46,950 bases of DNA from Actinomycetes bacterium. GTDB lineage: Bacteria; Actinomycetota; Actinomycetes; Streptosporangiales; Streptosporangiaceae. Position 1 is the first letter of the stretch; each line of letters begins with the position of its first letter. The notes under the pieces are model-generated. The model made no database searches, was not told the origin of the DNA, and was given only the letters and a program-made list of their open reading frames with translations. Positions 1 through 7,908 of the stretch are shown here, one piece after another. The DNA lies in NCBI GenBank assembly GCA_025964615.1, contig JAOPYM010000570.1, forward strand, positions 1 to 46,950. Reading direction: 5' to 3'. The position numbers were made by a program, and so were the translations under genes.

Positions 1-2
1 TC

Positions 3-965
3 ACCCTGATGCTCAAGCTCGCCCCGGCTCTCATCGCCGGCTGCACCGTCGTGGTCAAGCCCGCTCCCGAGACACCACTGGACACCTATCTGCTGGCCGA
101 GTGGATCATCGAGGCCGGCCTCCCGGCAGGGGTGGTCAACATCGTGGCCGCGGGCCGCGAGGTCGGCGAACACCTGGTCCGCCACCCGGGCATCAACAAG
201 GTGTCGTTCACCGGATCCACCGCGGCCGGACGCAAGATCGGCGCGATCTGCGGCGAGCAGCTCAAGCGGTGCACCCTGGAGCTCGGCGGCAAGTCCGCCG
301 CGATCATCCTTGAGGACGCCGACCTGGCGAGCACCATCGAGGGCTTCAAGATGGCCTCGCTGATGAACAACGGCCAGGCCTGCGCCGCCCAGACCCGGAT
401 CCTGGCCCCGCGCAGCCGCTACGACGAGGTGGCCGACGCGCTGGCCGCCATGGTCGGCGGCCTGGCCGTGGGCGACCCGGCGGACTACGCCACCGAGATC
501 GGCCCGCTGGTCGCCAAGCGCCAGCAGGACCGGGTCGAGGGCTACATCAAGATCGGCCAGGACGAGGGCGCCAAGCTCCTCGCGGGCGGTCTCGACCGGC
601 CCTACGGCCAGGGCTGGTACGTCGCGCCGACCGTGTTCGGCAACGTCACCAATGACATGCGGATCGCCCAGGAGGAGATCTTCGGCCCGGTGCTCGCCCT
701 CATCTCCTACGAGGACGAGGCCGACGCCATCAAGATCGCCAACGACAGCCAGTACGGTCTGGGCGGCTCGGTGTGGAGCGCCGACGTCGCGCATGGCATC
801 GAGGTCGCCAAGCAGATCCGTACCGGCAGCTGCGGCGTGAACCTCTACACCCTGGACGTCAACACCCCGTTCGGCGGTTACAAGAGCTCCGGCCTCGGCC
901 GCGAACTCGGCCCCGAGGGCCTCGAGGCCTACCTCGAGCACAAGTCCATCCCCCGCCCCGCCTGA
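3..965 (+). CDS. Aldehyde dehydrogenase family protein (5'-partial)
   Basis: C-terminal two thirds of an NAD(P)-dependent aldehyde dehydrogenase, which oxidises an aldehyde to the carboxylate in the cytoplasm. The reading frame is open back to the window edge, so the ATG at 9 is internal and about 160 N-terminal residues are missing. Visible hallmarks are SFTGST in the cofactor-binding region, the general-base Glu in LELGGKS, the nucleophilic Cys in NNGQACAAQTR, and EEIFGPVL towards the C-terminus. The substrate cannot be told from this fragment. It ends just before a strong hairpin shared with the convergent reductase gene. Family is certain; substrate unknown. Confidence 0.93.
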   Translation, partial: TLMLKLAPALIAGCTVVVKPAPETPLDTYLLAEWIIEAGLPAGVVNIVAAGREVGEHLVRHPGINKVSFTGSTAAGRKIGAICGEQLKRCTLELGGKSAAIILEDADLASTIEGFKMASLMNNGQACAAQTRILAPRSRYDEVADALAAMVGGLAVGDPADYATEIGPLVAKRQQDRVEGYIKIGQDEGAKLLAGGLDRPYGQGWYVAPTVFGNVTNDMRIAQEEIFGPVLALISYEDEADAIKIANDSQYGLGGSVWSADVAHGIEVAKQIRTGSCGVNLYTLDVNTPFGGYKSSGLGRELGPEGLEAYLEHKSIPRPA

Positions 966-976
966 CCGGCCGGCGA

Positions 977-1011
977 CCCGTGGAGCCCTCAGTGACCGGG
1001 GGCTCCACGGG
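977..1011. terminator. Bidirectional intrinsic terminator hairpin
   Basis: Perfect 12-bp inverted repeat CCCGTGGAGCCC / GGGCTCCACGGG with an 11-nt loop, placed between two convergent genes (aldehyde dehydrogenase and the DHFR-like reductase). No T-tract, which is usual for actinomycete terminators. Confidence 0.8.
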
Positions 1012-1018
1012 CCGGCAC

Positions 1019-1579
1019 CTAGCCGGCCACGGGCCGGTAGTAGATGAGCACGGTGCCGGACTTGAACGTCCGGGTCTTCAGGTGTTCCAGGCCGATCCGC
1101 TCGTCCGCGGTCCTGAAGACGGACTTGCCCGCGCCGAGGATCACCGGGTTCACGATGATCCGAAGTTCGTCGATCAGTCCCATCTTCAGCAGGCTCACCG
1201 TCAGATCGGAGCTGCCGAAGATCACGATGTCCCGGCCGGGCAGCTGCTTGAACCTGGTGAGCTCCCCGGCGACGTCGCCGGTGATCAGGCGGCGGTTGGC
1301 CCACTCGACCTTGTCGAGGGTCCGGGAGACCACGAGCTTGGCGATGCTGTTCATCCGGCCCGCGACCATCGGATCGGTCTGCTCCGCCTCCGGGGTCGGC
1401 CAGTACGCGGCCATCGTCTCGTACGTGCGCCGCCCGAACAGCAGCGTGTCGACCTCGCCGAGCTGTTCCACGGCGAACTCGTTGAACTCCTCGTCGACGT
1501 TCGGCCAGTCGAACTCCTGGTCCGGGCCCTCGTAGTACCCGTCCGCGGTCATCATCATGAAGTTGAAGATCTTCCTCAT
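1019..1579 (-). CDS. Dihydrofolate reductase / RibD C-terminal family protein
   Basis: A 186-aa cytoplasmic reductase of the RibD_C/DHFR fold, a family that uses NADPH on pterin- or pyrimidine-like substrates. Members near regulators are usually of unknown substrate. Visible are the N-terminal strand MRKIFNFMMMTADGYYEG, LLFGRRTYETMA, and the nucleotide-binding stretch DIVIFGSSDLTVSLLKMGLIDEL typical of the family. The ORF track starts at 1657, but I place the start at the internal ATG at 1579 because AGGGAG lies five bases upstream and the family begins there. It is the last gene of a minus-strand run that begins with the LuxR-type regulator. Reduction chemistry is inferred from fold only. 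Confidence 0.85.
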   Translation of the reverse strand: MRKIFNFMMMTADGYYEGPDQEFDWPNVDEEFNEFAVEQLGEVDTLLFGRRTYETMAAYWPTPEAEQTDPMVAGRMNSIAKLVVSRTLDKVEWANRRLITGDVAGELTRFKQLPGRDIVIFGSSDLTVSLLKMGLIDELRIIVNPVILGAGKSVFRTADERIGLEHLKTRTFKSGTVLIYYRPVAG

Positions 1580-1664
1580 CGGAACTCCCTGTGCTCGCCG
1601 GCCCGGCCCGAAGGCGCCTTTGCAGGGACGTCGGAGCCGCTCGGGGGGTTTCGACATGTGCCCG

Positions 1665-2606
1665 TCAGCGGAGCAGCTGAACCGTGCAGCCGTGGCGCAG
1701 ACGGCATGTCTGGGCGACCTCGGAGGCGGCCCGGCTGGTCAGCAGCAGGCGAAGACCTTCAAGTCCTCCGTCTGCGACGTGGTCGAACGCCAGGGCGCGC
1801 AGGGTCCCCGGCGGGAGTACGACGACGTTCGCGCCGTACGCCGAGACCGCTTCGAGGAGCGGTTCGAGGCCCGGTTCGGTGACCGCGACGAACGTGGTCC
1901 CGGTGGTCAGGGCCACGTCGATGAGCCCGATCCAGGTGGCCGACGGGCAGCCGGCACGCGCGGCCACCACCGGCTCGGACACGGCCAGCGCGGCCGAGCC
2001 GGCGAGCCGGTACAGGTCGGCCAGCCTGTCTCCGTGAGTGAAGACCTCGGGCGGGTCGTAGGTCATCAGCGCCAGATCGCGCAGCGGATCCAGCTCCACC
2101 TGGTACGTTCCCGGTGCGAGCAGCCCGGCGAAGGGCGTGGTGCCCGGCACGTCCCCGAAGGCGAAGACCTCCCGGACGTAGGATCGTTCGGCGGCTGCCA
2201 GCACCAGGGACGCGCTCGCTGCGGCGGTCACAGCGAACCGGGCGTCACCGCAGGTGAGCAGGGTGCCCAGCTCTTCGTCGGTGGCGAAGGGCGGCAACAG
2301 CGCCGGCACCGCGCCCGCCGCTGTGATCGCGTGTACGGCGAGCGCGAAGTCACGGGCCCCCGCCACGTGTACCGCCCCCACGTCGCCCACCCGGACGCCG
2401 CGGCGGACCAGACCGGCCGCCGCCGCGCGCACCAGACCGGCGAAATCGGTATGCGTGTGTCCCGCCGCCTCCCCGGCGTCGAGGAGGACGGGAGCGTCCC
2501 CCGCCTCCGCGCCGAGTACCAGCTCGGTCACCGTGAGACCATCCAGAGCGGGTGCGAATGCCTCTGCCATGCGGCGAAGGTAGTCCCCGGGGCGGGGCCG
2601 CGGCAT
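1665..2606 (-). CDS. Truncated AMP-binding (acyl-CoA synthetase-like) paralogue
   Basis: A 313-aa protein that aligns by eye with the N-terminal subdomain of its upstream neighbour (shared VTE.VLG start, VHA..AAGA, FGxxPxxxPFAxLL, LDPxRDLAL). It stops near the A5 region, so it has no C-terminal lid domain. Where the phosphate-binding loop should be (YTSGTTGxPKG in active enzymes; YTRGTTGPPRA next door) it reads MTYDPPEVFTHGDRL, so the loop is gone. It therefore should not adenylate a substrate by itself. It may be a partner subunit, a carrier-binding remnant or a decaying duplicate. It starts 28 nt after the neighbour's stop, so the two are probably co-transcribed. Start could also be the ATG at 2570. 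No frameshift is visible, which suggests the reading frame is still maintained. Confidence 0.7.
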   Translation of the reverse strand: MPRPRPGDYLRRMAEAFAPALDGLTVTELVLGAEAGDAPVLLDAGEAAGHTHTDFAGLVRAAAAGLVRRGVRVGDVGAVHVAGARDFALAVHAITAAGAVPALLPPFATDEELGTLLTCGDARFAVTAAASASLVLAAAERSYVREVFAFGDVPGTTPFAGLLAPGTYQVELDPLRDLALMTYDPPEVFTHGDRLADLYRLAGSAALAVSEPVVAARAGCPSATWIGLIDVALTTGTTFVAVTEPGLEPLLEAVSAYGANVVVLPPGTLRALAFDHVADGGLEGLRLLLTSRAASEVAQTCRLRHGCTVQLLR

Positions 2607-2634
2607 CCGCAGATCTGTGTAGCCGGATGTGTAC

Positions 2635-4095
2635 TCACAGCCGGGCCCGCTCGATCAGCGCCCGGCGGAGCACCTGCCCACTGGGCGACCTGGGGATGGC
2701 CTCGGTGAAGTGCACGGCCCGTACATGCTGGTAAGGCGGCAGGTGCCCGTTGACGTAGGCGAGCAGGTCAGGCGCGGACACCGGTTCCCTGAGCACGACG
2801 AAGGCGTGCGGGACCAGGCCCAGCTCACGGTCGGGAATCGAGGCCACCGCCGCGTCTGCCACCGCCGGATGGGCCGCGAGGACCGCCTCCGGCTCGGTCG
2901 GTGGTTCCGGCCCCGCCGAGGTCATCCGGCCCATGATGAAGACCCTGCCGTGCTCGTCGGCGAACGCCGCGTCGCCGGTCGACAGCCACTCATGCGCGCT
3001 CAGCGAGACGCTGGGGCCCTTCAGCCGCAGCTCTCCCGCCTGGTAGGAGGCCTGGTCGGTACCGGTGGCCGGGTCGATGATCCGCCAGCTCACCCCTGGC
3101 AGGCCCCGGCCCACCGAGTCGAGCGTGCCCTCCTCGGCGGCCCGCAGGTTCAGGTGGGTCAGGCCGGACGCCTCGGCCAGCCCGTACGCCTGCCGCACCG
3201 GGCAGCGCATCCGGACCGAGCAGGACCTGGCGATCTCCGGTCGCAACGGTCCGGACGTGGAGATTATCGAGCGCAGCGCACGCAGGTCGTGCCGGCCGAC
3301 CGATTGCTCGAAGGCCAGTACCTCCACCTCGGCGGGCGTGAGCAACGCGACGGTGACCCGGTGGTCCTGCAGCGCACGCAGCAGGTCGTGCCGTCCTGTG
3401 CCGGACCGGGTCACCAGCATCGCCCCGGCCCGCAGCGCCGGGCCGAGCGCCCCGGCGAACCCGAGCACGTCGGCGAACGGGATCGCGGACAGAACCGTGT
3501 CTGCCGCACTGAAGATCCCCGATGCCTGCTCGAAGCCCGCGACGACGTTCCGGTGGGTGAGCCGGACCGCCCTGGGGGGCCCGGTCGTGCCGCGGGTGTA
3601 GGGGATCAGCGCCACGTCGCGGGCGGGGTCGAGGCGGGGCCGCACCGCCGGGCTGCCGGACAGCAGCGTGGCGAAGGGTTCGACATCGGGTTCGGAGCCG
3701 AAGCAGAAGACCCGCTCGACCTCGGTCGCCTCCGCCGCCTTCAGGGCGATGTCCACCAGTACCGGCCAGCTGATGACGGCACGGGCCCCGGTCTCGGTGA
3801 GCTGCCGGGCCATCGCCTCGGCGGTGACCGTGGGCCGTATCAGGGTGAGGGTCGCGCCTGCTGCCAGCACCGCGTGCGCGGCGATCACGAACTCCGGGGT
3901 GTCGGGCAGGTGCAGCGCCACCACGGCGCCCGGGCCCAGTCCCTGCCTGACCAGGCCGGCCGCCGCCGGCCAGACGGCCGCCGCGAGTTCCGCGTACGAG
4001 ACCGTACGGCCCGAGGTGGCGTCCACCAGGGCGGCGCGGCCGCCGCGTGGCCGGTCACCGAAGACAGCCTGAGTGACCGTTACGTCGGGGATCAT
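2635..4095 (-). CDS. AMP-dependent synthetase/ligase (4-coumarate/acyl-CoA ligase-like), catalytic lysines replaced
   Basis: A 486-aa member of the adenylate-forming superfamily, which normally activates a carboxylic acid as acyl-AMP and transfers it to CoA or a carrier. Motifs visible: P-loop YTRGTTGPPRAVRLTH, A5-like QAYGLAEASGLTHLN, GELRLKGP, STGDAAF, and the C-terminal A10 region SPSGQVLRRAL. Two usually invariant lysines are changed: PKG to PRA in the P-loop and SGK to SGQ in A10, where the Lys contacts the adenylate. The A8 hinge (normally GRxKDxIK) is GRMTSAGPEPPTEPE. Family membership is clear but adenylation may be weak or lost. The track extends to 4221; I use the ATG at 4095 (MIPDVTVTQAVFG), where homology begins. 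No Shine-Dalgarno is seen there. Co-oriented downstream of the LuxR-type regulator. Confidence 0.85.
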   Translation of the reverse strand: MIPDVTVTQAVFGDRPRGGRAALVDATSGRTVSYAELAAAVWPAAAGLVRQGLGPGAVVALHLPDTPEFVIAAHAVLAAGATLTLIRPTVTAEAMARQLTETGARAVISWPVLVDIALKAAEATEVERVFCFGSEPDVEPFATLLSGSPAVRPRLDPARDVALIPYTRGTTGPPRAVRLTHRNVVAGFEQASGIFSAADTVLSAIPFADVLGFAGALGPALRAGAMLVTRSGTGRHDLLRALQDHRVTVALLTPAEVEVLAFEQSVGRHDLRALRSIISTSGPLRPEIARSCSVRMRCPVRQAYGLAEASGLTHLNLRAAEEGTLDSVGRGLPGVSWRIIDPATGTDQASYQAGELRLKGPSVSLSAHEWLSTGDAAFADEHGRVFIMGRMTSAGPEPPTEPEAVLAAHPAVADAAVASIPDRELGLVPHAFVVLREPVSAPDLLAYVNGHLPPYQHVRAVHFTEAIPRSPSGQVLRRALIERARL

Positions 4096-4173
4096 GTCGT
4101 GACAGTAGGCGTAGGAGCGCGGGCGGCACATGCGCCGACCTGTGCACTTTCCCTTGTAGCTTCCCCGGCACCG

Positions 4174-4215
4174 GCACCGATGGCTTCCCCGCGCCGACGG
4201 TGTACACATCGGTGC
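4174..4215 (-). terminator. Hairpin downstream of the LuxR-type regulator
   Basis: Inverted repeat GCACCGATG / CATCGGTGC (9 bp, 24-nt loop) about 57 nt past the stop of the minus-strand regulator and upstream of the ligase gene. Could be a terminator, or an operator for the ligase gene. Confidence 0.4.
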
Positions 4216-4271
4216 GGCCACCTATGTATGGCGCTCGCTCCGCTCGTGTTCGGCCTTCCCGATCCAGGCAT

Positions 4272-6716
4272 TCAGGTGCTTGCGCTGTTCTCGGACACCC
4301 AGGCGGCGATCTGCGCGCGGGAGGTGAAACCCAGCTTGGTGAGGATGTTGGTGACATGCCGGGCCGCCGTGGCAGGACTGATCACCAACTCGTCCGCGAC
4401 GCCCTTGTTGCTGAGGCCGCGCGCGATCATGCGGGCGACCTCCTGCTCTCTGGGGGTGAGGGTGCTCGGCGGGCTGACCGCCGGGACCGGCACCCGGTGA
4501 ACTGTGAGGTCAGCGGGGTCCGCCGTCTCCAGGGCGGAGGCGACCGCGTCGTCGGCGGACATCGCCCGGCCCTCCCCCCAGAGCTGGGCGACGGCCGGTT
4601 CACCGAGCCGCTGCCTGATCGGCTCGAGGGTCCGCTCCAGGCGGGCCCCGGTCGTGGGCCGCTGGCCGGCCGCGTCGCGCAGCGTGGCCGCGGCACCCGC
4701 CAGCCGGACGGCCCGGACGGCGTCGCCCTCCAGCGCGGTGAGGGCGGCGAACGCCTCCAGGCCCCGGGCGACCCCGAGCCGCATCCCGATGGACCGGCTC
4801 AGCGCCAGGCTCTCGGTGAAGCCGGCGCGGGCGGCCTCCAGATCGCCCTGGTCGAGGGCGACGCGGCCGATCCCGGCCAGGCAGCGGGAGATCTCCGGCA
4901 GGGCGCCGACCTCACGCAGGATGGTGAGCGCCTCCGCGAAGCGGGACCGGGCCGCCCCCGGATCACCTCGCCCGGCCGCCACCTGACCAAGACCGATCAG
5001 CGCCCGGGCCACCCCCCAGAGCTGCCGGATCCCGGCCAGCACCGCCAGGCCCGCCTCGTAATGCTGCTGGGCCTCGCGCAGCCTGCCCTGCCGGGCGTGC
5101 AGCGAGCCGCAGGTGATCAGGGCCATCCCCTCGTTCCACCGGTCCCCTTCCGCGCGGGTGACGGTGAGCTCCTCATCGAGCCGCTGTGCCGCCTGCTCGT
5201 ACCGCCCGGCGTGGATGTCGGCCTGGGCGAGGACGTCCAGGCCCGGTGCGAGCATGTAGTCGTCCTCGGCGGCCCTGCTGAGGGCCGTGCTCATGGTGGC
5301 GTGCACCTCGGCCCCCGCGAAGTCCCGCTGCTCGATGGCGAGCTGGGCCTGGCAGACCAGCGCCGCGGCCCGTACCCCTGCCGAGACCTCACCGGAGTGC
5401 CGCAGGAAGCCCGTGGTCCAGTCGGTCAGCTCGGCGTAATGGCCGCGCGGCACCAAGTACGGCCGCAGGGCCGTGCAGAGCCGCAGCCCCTCCTCGAACT
5501 CCCCGGCCCGCATCGACCAGGCCAGAGCGGCGCGGACGTCGTCGAGCTCATGGTCGTACTTGACGAACAGATCGACCCTGACCTGCCAGGACGCGGGCCG
5601 GTCACCGAACGAGACCTCGGCGTCGTACTCGAGCCGCTCGAGGATCTGGTCACGGTGGCGGCGGCGCAGCTCCGCCTCCTCGCCCGCCTCGGTGAGGCGT
5701 TCGAGTGCGTACTGCCGGACGCTCTCCGGCAGCCGGAACCGGGTCTCGCCCGCCCATTCCCGGTCGACGACGACCAGGGACTTGTCGACCAGCGCGGTGA
5801 GCAGGTCGAGCACGTCGTCCTCGGGGAGGTCCTCGGCCCGGCACACCTGTTCGGCCTGGCCGAGCGTCCAGCCGGTGAAGACCGCGAGCCGCCGCAGCAG
5901 CCTTCGCTCCGGTTCCTCGAGCAGATCATGGCTCCAGTCGATGGCGGCGCGCAGCGTCCGCTGCCGGGGCGGGGCGGTCCGATCGCCCGCGCTGAGCAGC
6001 TGGAACCGGTCGGCGAGCCGCGCGGCGAGCTCCGCCACCGACAGCACCCGCATCCTGGCCGCCGCCAGCTCGATGGCCAGCGGCACCCCGTCCAGCGAAC
6101 GGCACACCTCGGCGACCGCGGCGGCGTTGCCGGAGGTGACCTCGAAGCCGGGCCGGACCTCCCTGGCCCGTTCCACGAGGAGGCGGACCGCCTCGTGGTC
6201 CAGCACTTCCGGGACGGTGAGTACGCCGGTGGCCGGGCTCGCCAGCGGCGGGACCCGCCACACGTTCTCCCCCGGCATCCGCAACGGCTCCCTGCTGGTC
6301 GCCAGCAGGCGCAGCCCAGGACAGGACGCGAGCAGCAGCTTGCAGAGCCGGGCACAGTCGTCGACGAGATGCTCGCAGTTGTCCAGCACGAGGAGCACCC
6401 GCCGGGCCCGCAACGCGTCCACGATGATCTCGTCTAGCGGCCTGCCGGGCTCCCCGGCTAGCCCGAGCGCGAGTGCGAGCCTGCGGGCCACCGGGTCCGG
6501 GGAGGCCGTGACCTCGCCGAGCTCGACGAGCAGTGCCCCGTCGGGGCTCTCGGCCACCAGGGCGCGGGCCACCCGCAACGCGAGGCGGGTCTTGCCGATG
6601 CCTCCCGGCCCGCAGAGGGTCACGGCCCTGGTCGCATCGACCAAGCGGCACAGGTCGCCGACATCCCGCTCACGGCCGACGAAGCCGTTGGGTTCGGCAG
6701 GAAGACTGTTTCTCAT
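4272..6716 (-). CDS. LuxR-family STAND regulator (NB-ARC-like ATPase, TPR, C-terminal HTH)
   Basis: An 814-aa transcription regulator of the large ATP-binding LuxR type. From the N-terminus: NGFVGRERD entry motif, Walker A GPGGIGKT (about residues 36-43), Walker B LVLDNCEHL, RxTSREPL sensor region, a winged-helix linker (RTLRAAIDWSHDLL), a long helical TPR-like middle, and a C-terminal LuxR HTH (TPREQEVARMIARGLSNKGV..PATAARHVTNILTKLG). Such proteins act as nucleotide-controlled switches that bind promoter DNA as oligomers. The track begins at a GTG at 6755. I prefer the ATG at 6716 because it gives the usual MxxxLPAEPNGFVGRE start, though neither has a good ribosome site. It is upstream of, and co-oriented with, the ligase pair, which it may control. 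Confidence 0.9.
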   Translation of the reverse strand: MRNSLPAEPNGFVGRERDVGDLCRLVDATRAVTLCGPGGIGKTRLALRVARALVAESPDGALLVELGEVTASPDPVARRLALALGLAGEPGRPLDEIIVDALRARRVLLVLDNCEHLVDDCARLCKLLLASCPGLRLLATSREPLRMPGENVWRVPPLASPATGVLTVPEVLDHEAVRLLVERAREVRPGFEVTSGNAAAVAEVCRSLDGVPLAIELAAARMRVLSVAELAARLADRFQLLSAGDRTAPPRQRTLRAAIDWSHDLLEEPERRLLRRLAVFTGWTLGQAEQVCRAEDLPEDDVLDLLTALVDKSLVVVDREWAGETRFRLPESVRQYALERLTEAGEEAELRRRHRDQILERLEYDAEVSFGDRPASWQVRVDLFVKYDHELDDVRAALAWSMRAGEFEEGLRLCTALRPYLVPRGHYAELTDWTTGFLRHSGEVSAGVRAAALVCQAQLAIEQRDFAGAEVHATMSTALSRAAEDDYMLAPGLDVLAQADIHAGRYEQAAQRLDEELTVTRAEGDRWNEGMALITCGSLHARQGRLREAQQHYEAGLAVLAGIRQLWGVARALIGLGQVAAGRGDPGAARSRFAEALTILREVGALPEISRCLAGIGRVALDQGDLEAARAGFTESLALSRSIGMRLGVARGLEAFAALTALEGDAVRAVRLAGAAATLRDAAGQRPTTGARLERTLEPIRQRLGEPAVAQLWGEGRAMSADDAVASALETADPADLTVHRVPVPAVSPPSTLTPREQEVARMIARGLSNKGVADELVISPATAARHVTNILTKLGFTSRAQIAAWVSENSAST

Positions 6717-6903
6717 ACACCCAGACTTCGGTCCGTTGACCTCCCATACGGTCACTGCGAGTCTGGCACCGGTGACCTCCCGGCGTCATTGGAATCCAGA
6801 CGTTGGGCGGCGCTCCGATTTTGCCCCGGATCCCATGGCGTGCCCGGTCCCACCGGCCTCGACGACGAGCACACCGACCGGGTCCGCGCGTCGGCGCAGT
6901 GGG

Positions 6904-7845
6904 TCAGCGATTCGCGTCCAGCAGCCGGGTGACCTCGGCGGCGGTGGGCATCGCGCCGGAGCACTCCCGCCTCGCGGCGACGTAGGCTCCGGCCGCCGCG
7001 GCGAACCGCAGGGCCCTCGGAGTGTCCCAGCCGGCGAGCAGGCCGTGACAGAGCGCACCGCCGAACGCGTCCCCGGTGCCCAGCGCGTTGACCACGTCCA
7101 CCTTGAGCGCGGGCACCTCGATGGTCCCCGCGGTGTGCGCAGCGAACAGGCCCACGGCGCCCAGCTTGACGACGGCCAGCTCGACGCCCCTGGCGAGGAG
7201 CGCCTTCGCGGCCCGGGCCGGTTCCCGCTCGCCCACCGCGATCTCGCACTCGTCGACCGTGCCGATCGCGATCGTGGCGTGCTTCAGCGCCTCACCGACC
7301 CAGCGGGTGGCGTTCTCGGGCGAGGACCAGAACTGCGCACGGTAGTCCAGGTCCAGGATGGTGATCTCCTGCCTGGAACGGGCCTGCAGCGCCGCGAGCG
7401 TCGCATGCCTGCTCGGTTCGCGGCAGAGCCCGGTCACCGTCGCCCAGAACGCCCTCGCCTGCCGGATCTCCGCAAGGTCCAGCTCGTAGTCGTGGATCTC
7501 CAGATCGGGAGAGCGCAGGAAGCGGTAGAAGTAGATCGGGAAGTGATCGGGTGGGAAGATCTCGCAGAAGGTGACCGGGGTCTTCAGCCCGGGCACCTCG
7601 GTGACGAACCGGTCGTCGACGCCGTACTCTCGCAGTGCGGCGTGCACGAACCGGCCGAAGGGGTCGAGCCCGGTGCGGCTGATCACCGCCGTGCTCCGGC
7701 CGTACCTCGCAGTGGCGACCGCCACGTTCGTGGGGCTGCCACCGAGGTGCTTGGTGAACGTCTCAACGTCCTCCAGGCCCACGCCGACCTGGAGCGGGTA
7801 CATGTCGACGCCCACCCGCCCCATGGTGATCACGTCATAGGTCAC
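6904..7845 (-). CDS. iolC: 5-dehydro-2-deoxygluconokinase, PfkB family (IolC)
   Basis: A 313-aa ribokinase/PfkB-family sugar kinase that best fits IolC of myo-inositol catabolism, which phosphorylates 5-dehydro-2-deoxy-D-gluconate with ATP. Evidence is the family-specific N-terminus MGRVGVDMYPLQVGVGLEDV, FTKHLGGSPTNVAVA, TPVTFCEIFPPDHFPIYFYR, and the PfkB signature near the C-terminus ALGTGDAFGGALCHGLL with the catalytic Asp. Starts at a GTG with no clear ribosome site, so translation may be leaderless. No other iol gene lies in the window except possibly the aldehyde dehydrogenase fragment, whose type is unknown, so the pathway cannot be confirmed here. Shares a short intergenic region, with a palindromic operator, with the divergent epimerase gene. 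Confidence 0.88.
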   Translation of the reverse strand: MTYDVITMGRVGVDMYPLQVGVGLEDVETFTKHLGGSPTNVAVATARYGRSTAVISRTGLDPFGRFVHAALREYGVDDRFVTEVPGLKTPVTFCEIFPPDHFPIYFYRFLRSPDLEIHDYELDLAEIRQARAFWATVTGLCREPSRHATLAALQARSRQEITILDLDYRAQFWSSPENATRWVGEALKHATIAIGTVDECEIAVGEREPARAAKALLARGVELAVVKLGAVGLFAAHTAGTIEVPALKVDVVNALGTGDAFGGALCHGLLAGWDTPRALRFAAAAGAYVAARRECSGAMPTAAEVTRLLDANR

Positions 7846-7871
7846 CCAATCATCTTACGTACCCGCTTTCC

Positions 7872-7887
7872 TATGCGACGACGCATA
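7872..7887. promoter_or_regulatory. Palindromic operator candidate in the iolC/epimerase divergent promoter
   Basis: TATGCG-ACGA-CGCATA, a perfect 6+6 inverted repeat 26 nt from the iolC start and 21 nt from the epimerase start. Its position between two divergent starts fits a repressor site controlling one or both genes. Confidence 0.55.
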
Positions 7888-7908
7888 CCAAGCGCTAGTT
7901 TGTTTACC

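Noticed and set aside
773-1882. 369-aa plus-strand ORF across the terminator and the minus-strand reductase
   Set aside because: Shadow of the aldehyde dehydrogenase and DHFR-like genes; composition is Arg/Gly/Pro-rich and no domain is seen.
5473-7908. Plus-strand upstream extension of the epimerase ORF
   Set aside because: Antisense of the LuxR-type regulator and iolC; Ser/Arg-rich shadow. The Rossmann motif begins at 7909.
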